Positions 6,815-11,848 of a DNA stretch of 11,848 nt are shown here, in pieces. The notes beneath the pieces are model-generated. The model ran no database searches, was not told the DNA's origin, and saw only the letters and a list, made by a program, of their open reading frames with translations. Source of the stretch: Acidobacteriota bacterium. Lineage in GTDB: Bacteria > Acidobacteriota > UBA6911 > RPQK01 > JADFOI01. The stretch is from positions 1 through 11,848 of the forward strand of contig JAPYTY010000041.1 of NCBI GenBank assembly GCA_029942065.1, read 5' to 3'. Made by a program: the position numbers and the translations under genes. How positions within the stretch are numbered: the stretch's first letter is position 1; the number at the start of each line of letters is the position of its first letter.

Positions 6815-7423
6815 ATGAAAATGAGTGAAATAGCACTTTCAGAGCCCATTTCAAGTGTTGCCGATAACACCCTGATTTCCGCCTATCTCACCGGCAACGA
6901 GTATGCCTTTGAGGTCCTGGTGAGCCGATACCAGGATCGTCTGGTGAACTACCTGAACCGGTTGATTCACGACTATGAAATGTCGGTGGATCTGTCTCAG
7001 GAAGCCTTCATCCGTGTTTACCGAAACGCCAACCGTTATCAGGGTCAGTACAAATTTTCTACCTGGCTCTACCGGATCGCCACCAACCTGGCCATTGATG
7101 AGATGAGACGCCGTGAGAGAAAGGGCCGTGTTTTCTTTCACAACGTCATGAACTGGATCCAGGGGGATGATGTTACCTATGTCCTGCCCGATCTTCGTCA
7201 TTCCCCGGAGAAGACTCTGGACCAAACCGAAAAGCTGGCACGACTCCAGGGGGCCATTGACTCGCTTCCCGAGAAGTACCGATTGGCCTTCATGCTCAAG
7301 GAGGCCCAGGAGTTTTCCTATGAGGAAACGGGGCGCATACTGGAGGTCTCCCTTGGTACCGTCAAATCCCGTGTCCATCGAGCCAAGATGTTGCTCCGAG
7401 AAAAACTGACGGGGGTTCTATGA
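6815..7423 (+). CDS. ECF (RpoE-like) RNA polymerase sigma factor
   Basis: From ATG 6815 the product is 202 residues, normal for a group 4 (ECF) sigma factor that directs RNA polymerase to stress or envelope genes. Sigma region 2 covers roughly residues 20-100, with YQDRLVNYLNRLI, the DLSQEAFIRVYRN core-binding segment and FSTWLYRIATNLAIDEMRRR (the -10 recognition part). A linker of about 50 residues follows (FFHNVMNWIQGDD and nearby), then region 4 from about 146 with LPEKYRLAFML and the helix-turn-helix EFSYEETGRILEVSLGTVKSRVHRAK. Alternative starts are TTG 6812 and ATG 6821; none has a strong Shine-Dalgarno sequence. The stop overlaps the next ATG (ATGA, 7420-7423), tying it to the anti-sigma factor. 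It is unclear which ECF subgroup it belongs to, but the RpoE/AlgU-like layout with a zinc-finger anti-sigma and an HtrA relative is clear. Confidence 0.95.
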   Translation: MKMSEIALSEPISSVADNTLISAYLTGNEYAFEVLVSRYQDRLVNYLNRLIHDYEMSVDLSQEAFIRVYRNANRYQGQYKFSTWLYRIATNLAIDEMRRRERKGRVFFHNVMNWIQGDDVTYVLPDLRHSPEKTLDQTEKLARLQGAIDSLPEKYRLAFMLKEAQEFSYEETGRILEVSLGTVKSRVHRAKMLLREKLTGVL

Positions 7424-7968
7424 ACTGCAAAGAGGTGGAGCGATTACTCACGGAAGATATCAGCCAGGGGAACGATTCCCGGGTCCAGGACCACATCGAC
7501 TGCTGCAGCCTTTGTCGGAGGCTCCACCGGGAACTGACCTCCATGAGTGAACTCGGTCGCCTGCTGCGAACCATCGACCAGGTGCCAGCCGATTTCTCAT
7601 CCCGGGTGTTCCAAAAACTTGCACCCTCCTCTCTATGGCAGCTTCAGTGGAAGCCCGTCCTGACCTTAGGTCTGGTGATGCTGGGTCTGGTCAGCTTCCT
7701 GTGGATTCAGGAGACGCAGTCCGCACGGGAGGCGATGCTCGTCGCCGAGGAGACTCCCAGGGAAGAGCCGTTTGCACGAGTCCAGGATGGTGATCTCGAA
7801 TTAATCGAGGGTGAGCAGGCCGAGAGTGACCGGGTCGAGGGTCCTTATGTGGATGTTATTTTGAAGAGCCCTTCCGAGTCCGAGTACATCCTCAGGCTTC
7901 CCTCTCGAATCAAGGTCCGGACGTCCGACTTGAATCACGATATTTATCTGAACAACGCCAGCTATTGA
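7420..7968 (+). CDS. Zinc-finger membrane anti-sigma factor
   Basis: The 182-residue product has the layout of a ZAS-type anti-sigma factor, which holds its ECF sigma at the cytoplasmic face of the membrane. The N-terminus carries Cys3 and the His-x3-Cys-x2-Cys signature at His25, Cys29 and Cys32 (HIDCCSLC). A helical linker leads to one membrane span at about residues 77-97 (VLTLGLVMLGLVSFLW). The rest (98-182) should be periplasmic: first an acidic stretch rich in Glu, then a short part rich in beta-forming residues (YVDVILKSPSESEYILRL) ending in NNASY. The gene overlaps the sigma gene by four bases, so the two should be made in step; GGGGG just upstream of the ATG may serve as ribosome binding site. 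Family logic says release needs proteolysis or a zinc/redox change. The extra-cytoplasmic part matches no domain I recognise. Confidence 0.88.
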   Translation: MNCKEVERLLTEDISQGNDSRVQDHIDCCSLCRRLHRELTSMSELGRLLRTIDQVPADFSSRVFQKLAPSSLWQLQWKPVLTLGLVMLGLVSFLWIQETQSAREAMLVAEETPREEPFARVQDGDLELIEGEQAESDRVEGPYVDVILKSPSESEYILRLPSRIKVRTSDLNHDIYLNNASY

Positions 7969-7995
7969 AGATATAGAACGATCGAGCCAACAGAC

Positions 7996-9366
7996 ATGAA
8001 TCGTAGATCCCGGTTAATGAATCTATTCGTCCGGTCTTTGTCCTTTTCCATCGTCCTTTCGCTGTGTAGTTCTCTCCTGCTGGGCCAGCAGGATCCTCGA
8101 GAGTCTCTGGTCAGGGTCTTTCTCAATCGTGAATTTCCCGGAGTTGTCCATGGAAGCCGCTATATTCCTCACATCCATGTTCAGGAAGTTGCCGAGCTAC
8201 AGGGTGTGGTCGTTGATTCTCGTGGCTATGTCGTTTCTTACGTGGGGAGCTACTGGCCGGAGTTGAGCCTGCCGGGTATCGACGCTCGCTTGTCGATAGA
8301 GACGGTTGACGGAACGCGACATCCCGCGCATCTGGTCGGAGTGGATGAGCGGATCGCCCTGGCGGTATTGGCGTCTGAAGGGCTGAAAAACAAGGCGCTC
8401 TCCGTTGGTGAAGGATTGGATGAGAGCGGAGTCCGATTCGTCTCCTTTCATGAGGGTCAGTGGAGGGTCGCTTCTCCGGCCCTGGTTAAAGTGAGTGGAG
8501 ATGATCCCTCCCCGGTTCGAGAAATGCAGATTGTCCCCAATGGAATGGACCTTTGTCCCGTCGAGGGAGGAATGGTTCTGGATGCAGAGAATCGGTTGGC
8601 GGGAATTGTAAGGCGAAGTCACTCCCACCCTTTCAGTAGAAAAATGCAGGTTTGGCAGGTGTTGCCTTCCCAGGTGATTCAAAGTTCGGTCAGCCGGATT
8701 GTGGAAACCGGAGAGAACATCCGAGCCGGATGGTTGGGCATCATGCCTGAATTTCACACCAGCCATCTGCAGGTCGCCCAGGTGATTCCCGAGTCGCCGG
8801 CAGCGACAGCCGGTGTGCAAAATGGAGATGTCATCCTGGCCATTGACGATCAGACCATCCAGAGCCGCTGGGACCTGGCTCAAGCGATCCGGTGGAAGGG
8901 ATCGGGCGGTGAGTTGACTCTCTCGATCCTGCGTGACGGTCGCCCTCATGAACTGTCCGCCGTCTTGTCCGAAAGGCAGGATCGGGGGCCGAGGGTTTCA
9001 TGGCGTCTGGAGGTTCCTGCATTCTGGAGCCGGACCCGGAGCCTGGAGGAACAGGTCCGGGTCCACCGCATTATCCTGCCTTCACATTTACATCTCGGTC
9101 TGGTGGTGGATCCTCTGACGCCCAAACTGGGAGAATATTTCAACAACCGAGCCCGTCATGGTCTGTTGATTCGAACCGTGCTTCCCGACAGCCCCGCCGG
9201 GCGGGTGGGTTTCCAGGAAGGCGATGTTGTGGTGGAGGTCAACGGCCGCAGTGTGGCCTCTGATCTGGACATACAGAGGAGTTTCCAGAGCGTCGACGAT
9301 GGTGTCATGATGATTCGCTTCCTGCGAGACGGCCGTTCCATGACAAGGACGCTGACCATCCCTTAG
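7996..9366 (+). CDS. Secreted HtrA/DegP-like protein with two PDZ domains, catalytic triad lost
   Basis: A 456-residue protein with an N-terminal signal peptide: basic start, hydrophobic core at about 11-29, likely cleavage near LLG-QQ (29-31). Residues 35-235 follow the trypsin-like fold of HtrA (GVVVDSRGYVVSY, AHLVGVDERIALAVL, GGMVLDAENRLAGIVRRS). The triad is absent by position: the TNxHVV histidine falls on Gly84, the DLAVL aspartate on Ala121, and the GNSGGP serine on Glu190 within PVEGGM. Two PDZ domains follow, about 245-325 (WLGIMPEF, IPESPAATAGVQNGDVILAIDD) and 368-456 (LPDSPAGRVGFQEGDVVVEVNG). DegP-type length suggests a periplasmic protein. It lies 27 bases after the anti-sigma gene with no clear terminator between, recalling algU-mucA-mucD and rseA/degS systems. 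A pseudoprotease that senses or scaffolds is inferred; a cryptic active site cannot be fully excluded. Confidence 0.85.
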   Translation: MNRRSRLMNLFVRSLSFSIVLSLCSSLLLGQQDPRESLVRVFLNREFPGVVHGSRYIPHIHVQEVAELQGVVVDSRGYVVSYVGSYWPELSLPGIDARLSIETVDGTRHPAHLVGVDERIALAVLASEGLKNKALSVGEGLDESGVRFVSFHEGQWRVASPALVKVSGDDPSPVREMQIVPNGMDLCPVEGGMVLDAENRLAGIVRRSHSHPFSRKMQVWQVLPSQVIQSSVSRIVETGENIRAGWLGIMPEFHTSHLQVAQVIPESPAATAGVQNGDVILAIDDQTIQSRWDLAQAIRWKGSGGELTLSILRDGRPHELSAVLSERQDRGPRVSWRLEVPAFWSRTRSLEEQVRVHRIILPSHLHLGLVVDPLTPKLGEYFNNRARHGLLIRTVLPDSPAGRVGFQEGDVVVEVNGRSVASDLDIQRSFQSVDDGVMMIRFLRDGRSMTRTLTIP

Positions 9367-9430
9367 CCCGTAGCCCCTGACCACTGATGACCCCTACAAT
9401 GTTGTGCCCTTCGTTGCTTCACGCCCTTGC

Positions 9431-9458
9431 TGTGGGCGCACGCCGTGCGCCCCTACAA
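9431..9458. repeat. REP-like palindrome
   Basis: GGGCGCACG (9434-9442) and CGTGCGCCC (9444-9452) are perfect inverted arms separated by one base. Flanking TGT and CTACA extend the pairing with one bulged base, so the whole resembles TGTAGGGGCGCACG with its complement. Palindromes of this GC-rich type, ending in CCCCTACA, are common in intergenic DNA of many environmental bacteria. In this window a half copy occurs at 1962-1974. It may help terminate the upstream operon. Confidence 0.65.
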
Positions 9459-9604
9459 CAGGCTGCAGGATCGTGCCAAATTGGAACGTGAACGGCGGAC
9501 CCTGGAACGCGCTGGTCAAACATCGGCGTCCGAGGCGCCTCCCACACTCCGGACACGTGAAACGTGGAACGCGACCGAGCGTAGCGAGGTCGCTCCCCTC
9601 CTCC

Positions 9605-9633
9605 TTGACCTGGCCTTCGGACTCTCCCAAAAT
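9605..9633 (+). promoter_or_regulatory. Candidate sigma-70 promoter for uvrA
   Basis: TTGACC (9605-9610) matches the -35 consensus at five of six bases and is followed after 17 bases by CAAAAT (9628-9633), four of six for -10. Transcription would start near 9640. That lies downstream of AGAAGG (9634-9639), the apparent uvrA ribosome binding site, so the promoter and this Shine-Dalgarno site cannot both be used. No CTGT-N8-ACAG-type LexA box is visible nearby. Confidence 0.3.
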
Positions 9634-9647
9634 AGAAGGTTTAATCT

Positions 9648-11848
9648 ATGAAGCAGATAGCCGTTCGTGGGGCCCGTGAGCATAATCTCAAAGACATCGA
9701 TCTGGATATTCCACGTGACCAGTTGACGGTGATCACGGGTTTGAGCGGCTCCGGGAAGTCGAGCCTGGCCTTTGACACCCTCTATGCGGAGGGCCAAAGA
9801 CGTTATATCGAGTCTCTTTCCACCTACGCCCGTCAGTTTCTGGACCAGATGCAGAAGCCCGACGTGGATTCCATTGAGGGGCTTTCACCCGCCATCTCCA
9901 TTGATCAAAAGACCACGATCAAGAGTGTCCGCTCCACGGTGGGAACGATCACCGAGATTTACGATTATCTGCGCCTGCTGTTCTCCAGCATCGGGACTCC
10001 CCACTGCCCCGATTGCGACAAGCCAATTTCCCGGCAATCGGTGGATCAGATGGTGGAACGAATTCTGGAACTGCCCCCAAAGAGCCGAATCATGATTCTG
10101 GCTCCGGTGGTCCGGGAACGTAAGGGAGAATTCAAAAAACCGTTCGAAAAGTACTTCCAGGAAGGATTCATTCGAGCCCGTGTGGATGGCAAGATCGTCA
10201 ATCTCGAAAGTCCCCCTTCCCTGGACCGAAGAAAGAACCACAGTGTAGACATCGTGGTCGACCGGCTTTTAGTCGAGCAGGACTTCCGTCGTCGAATGGA
10301 GAACTCGGTGAGGCAGGCGATTCGCATGGCCCAGGGGTTGGTCACGGTGTCCATGATCAATGGGCCGGAGATTCTTTTTTCGGAGACCATGGCGTGTATG
10401 GATTGCGGCGTCAATATCCCGACGCTGGAGCCGCGAAGCTTCTCCTTCAACAGCCGGTTTGGCGCATGCCCGGCCTGCGAGGGGCTCGGCGCTGAGCGTC
10501 AGGTGAGCCTGGAGCGGCTCATTGAAAATCCCCGAGCCAAACTTTCAGACCTCAAACTGGCTTTCACCGATCGTGAATTCAGCTTCTTTTTTATGGAGTC
10601 GGTGCGCGTTTTGCTGGAGGAGTTCGAGGTCGATTCCAGAACTGCTTTCTGTAAGTATCCAAAGAAATTGTTGGAAACGCTGCTCGAAGGAACCCAGGGC
10701 GCCATCAAGTTTCAATACGAGGGGCGCCGCTACCGGTCGCGTTTCAAGGGGCTCAATGACTGGTTTGCCCGAAAGGTTCAGGCAACGGGTAGTGACCGAC
10801 GCAGGAAACAGTTGTCGAGTTTTATGATGGAGGGTAAGTGCAACCGATGTGAGGGCACGCGTTTGCGCCCGGAAAGCCAGGCAGTGAGGGTCAACGACCT
10901 GCGCATCTCCGACTACTGTGAACGGACCCTGGACGAATGTCTGAAGGCCGTCAGAACAATAAAGCTTTCGCCGCGGCAGACCGCCGTGGCCGGACAGATC
11001 CTGGAAGAGATTGACCATCGGTTGAACTTCCTTTTGAACCTTGGATTGTCTTACCTGACCTTGGCTCGAAAGGCGTTTACCATCTCCAGTGGTGAGGCGC
11101 AGCGCATTCGTCTGGCCACCCAGATCGGATCGCGCCTGCGAGGCGTTTTGTATGTCCTTGACGAACCTTCCATCGGGCTCCATTCCAGGGATACCGGCAG
11201 GTTGCTGGATGCGCTCAAGGAGTTACGGGATCTGGGAAACACCATCGTGGTGGTGGAACACGACGAGGAGACCATCCGAAATGCGGATTATCTGGTGGAT
11301 ATGGGTCCTGGGGCCGGAATCAGCGGCGGGTCTGTGGTGGCCCGGGGCAGTCTGTCAAAGGTCTTAGAACAACCCGATTCGCTGACAGCGGCGTATCTCA
11401 ACGGAACTCGGGCCATCGCGGTTCCCGAGAAACGCCGACCGGAAAATGGGAATGCCATTGAACTGCTTGGAGTCCGCCACCACAACCTGCGCAATATCGA
11501 TGTGACCTTCCCCCTGGGTCAACTGATTACCGTGACCGGCGTTTCGGGCTCGGGAAAATCATCGCTGGTGGATGACGTCCTCTATCGTGCGCTTTCCCGG
11601 ATCCTTTACCGGTCACTGGTGGAGCCTGGGTTGCATCGTGAGATCCGGGGAGTGGAATGGATCGACAAGGTGATTGAAATCGACCAGGCCCCCATTGGCC
11701 GGACCCCCCGATCCAATCCTGCCACCTACGCCGGTGTTTTCACACCCGTCAGGGAGCTTTTTGCTATGTTGCCTGAATCCCGGGTCCGAGGGTACAAAGC
11801 GGGCCGGTTCAGTTTCAACGTCAAAGGAGGGCGCTGTGAGGTATGCGG
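9648..11848 (+). CDS. uvrA: Excinuclease ABC subunit A (3' end missing)
   Basis: The first 733 codons of UvrA, read without interruption to the window end; intact UvrA is about 940 residues. UvrA dimers scan DNA for bulky damage, load UvrB and so start nucleotide excision repair in the cytoplasm. Visible parts: KQIAVRGAREHNLKDIDLDI, Walker A GLSGSGKSS (31-39), the ESLSTYARQFLDQM segment, LSPAISIDQK, and a zinc module with Cys250, Cys253, Cys274 and Cys277 (CX2C-X20-CX2C). Next come the CNRCEGTRL motif (398-406), the first ABC signature TISSGEAQRIRLA (from 478), Walker B VLDEPSIGLH (Asp505, Glu506), and the second Walker A GVSGSGKSS (631-639). The signature has Ser481 where the family usually has Gly (LSGGE). 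The ATG is preceded by AGAAGG at 9634-9639. Distal zinc finger residues and NBD2 signature lie beyond the window. Confidence 0.96.
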   Translation, partial: MKQIAVRGAREHNLKDIDLDIPRDQLTVITGLSGSGKSSLAFDTLYAEGQRRYIESLSTYARQFLDQMQKPDVDSIEGLSPAISIDQKTTIKSVRSTVGTITEIYDYLRLLFSSIGTPHCPDCDKPISRQSVDQMVERILELPPKSRIMILAPVVRERKGEFKKPFEKYFQEGFIRARVDGKIVNLESPPSLDRRKNHSVDIVVDRLLVEQDFRRRMENSVRQAIRMAQGLVTVSMINGPEILFSETMACMDCGVNIPTLEPRSFSFNSRFGACPACEGLGAERQVSLERLIENPRAKLSDLKLAFTDREFSFFFMESVRVLLEEFEVDSRTAFCKYPKKLLETLLEGTQGAIKFQYEGRRYRSRFKGLNDWFARKVQATGSDRRRKQLSSFMMEGKCNRCEGTRLRPESQAVRVNDLRISDYCERTLDECLKAVRTIKLSPRQTAVAGQILEEIDHRLNFLLNLGLSYLTLARKAFTISSGEAQRIRLATQIGSRLRGVLYVLDEPSIGLHSRDTGRLLDALKELRDLGNTIVVVEHDEETIRNADYLVDMGPGAGISGGSVVARGSLSKVLEQPDSLTAAYLNGTRAIAVPEKRRPENGNAIELLGVRHHNLRNIDVTFPLGQLITVTGVSGSGKSSLVDDVLYRALSRILYRSLVEPGLHREIRGVEWIDKVIEIDQAPIGRTPRSNPATYAGVFTPVRELFAMLPESRVRGYKAGRFSFNVKGGRCEVC

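Larger units (their letters stand above)
9367..9647. other. 281-bp non-coding spacer with mixed short repeats
   Basis: No convincing gene is seen. From left to right it holds TGACCACTGA (9378-9387) and CCCCTACAA (9391-9399, again at 9450-9458); then the REP-like palindrome. The motif GGAACGTGAACG follows (9483-9494), as does the perfect palindrome GAGGCGCCTC (9532-9541). Next are the 7-base tandem units ACGTGAA-ACGTGGA (9555-9568), and last GCGACC (9571-9576) paired with GGTCGC (9588-9593) around an 11-base loop. The spacer probably also carries the end of the sigma operon transcript and the uvrA promoter. Confidence 0.65.

Noticed and set aside
8053..8070. Lipoprotein signal (LSLC) in the HtrA-like protein
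   Set aside because: The residue before Cys is Leu rather than Gly, Ala or Ser, so a normal signal peptide cut near residue 30 is preferred.
8197..8949. 250-codon minus-strand open frame inside the HtrA-like gene
   Set aside because: The plus-strand frame has a signal peptide and two PDZ domains; the antisense product has no recognisable features.
9394..9630. 78-codon minus-strand frame containing CPECGRR, zinc-ribbon-like
   Set aside because: The cysteine pair is isolated, the frame crosses repeat DNA and there is no ribosome binding site; a chance match is likelier.
9404..9679. 91-codon plus-strand frame before and into uvrA
   Set aside because: It spans the palindrome and micro-repeats and overlaps the uvrA start in another frame; its composition reflects repeats, not a protein.

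Overview
The window is ordinary bacterial chromosome with ten recognisable protein genes, one short gene-like remnant, and two repeat-bearing intergenic regions. I see no rRNA, tRNA, CRISPR array, phage gene or transposase. A single-pass membrane anti-sigma factor, a secreted two-PDZ protein and undecaprenyl-phosphate sugar chemistry suggest a diderm (Gram-negative type) bacterium. By hand count, base composition is about 55-60% GC over most genes. The style of the short glycosyltransferase remnant and of the intergenic micro-repeats would fit Acidobacteriota or a similar environmental lineage. That placement is a low-confidence inference, since no marker here is diagnostic alone.

Layout. At 1-799 (+) is the 3' part of a WecA/TagO/MraY-type glycosyl-1-phosphate transferase, followed at 829-1236 by an EVE-domain protein. 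At 1268-1531 lies the N-terminal quarter of a membrane glycosyltransferase, cut short. A low-GC membrane ORF of unknown origin (1528-1914) overlaps it by 4 bases; together they look like the scar of a deletion. The minus-strand pair plsC-like (3234-3956) and M24 peptidase (2041-3234) is joined end to start. polA (4125-6728) diverges from that pair across a region holding two facing arrays of 8-bp repeats.

Downstream of polA is a compact three-gene stress-type unit: an ECF sigma factor (6815-7423), an overlapping zinc-finger anti-sigma factor with one membrane span (7420-7968), and a secreted HtrA-like protein with two PDZ domains (7996-9366). An ECF-type promoter candidate precedes the sigma gene. 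The HtrA-like protein appears to lack all three catalytic triad residues, so it is probably a sensor or scaffold rather than a protease. This is the most interesting system in the window. A 281-bp spacer of mixed short repeats, including a strong palindrome, then leads to uvrA (from 9648, running off the end).

How they fit. polA and uvrA both serve nucleotide excision repair and replication gap filling, but they are separated by the envelope-stress-like unit and show no shared operon. The WecA-like protein, the glycosyltransferase remnant, the acyltransferase, the anti-sigma factor and the HtrA-like protein all point to the cell envelope. Part of a short palindromic element near 1962-1974 recurs complete at 9431-9458, so the same repeat family sits in both flanking spacers.
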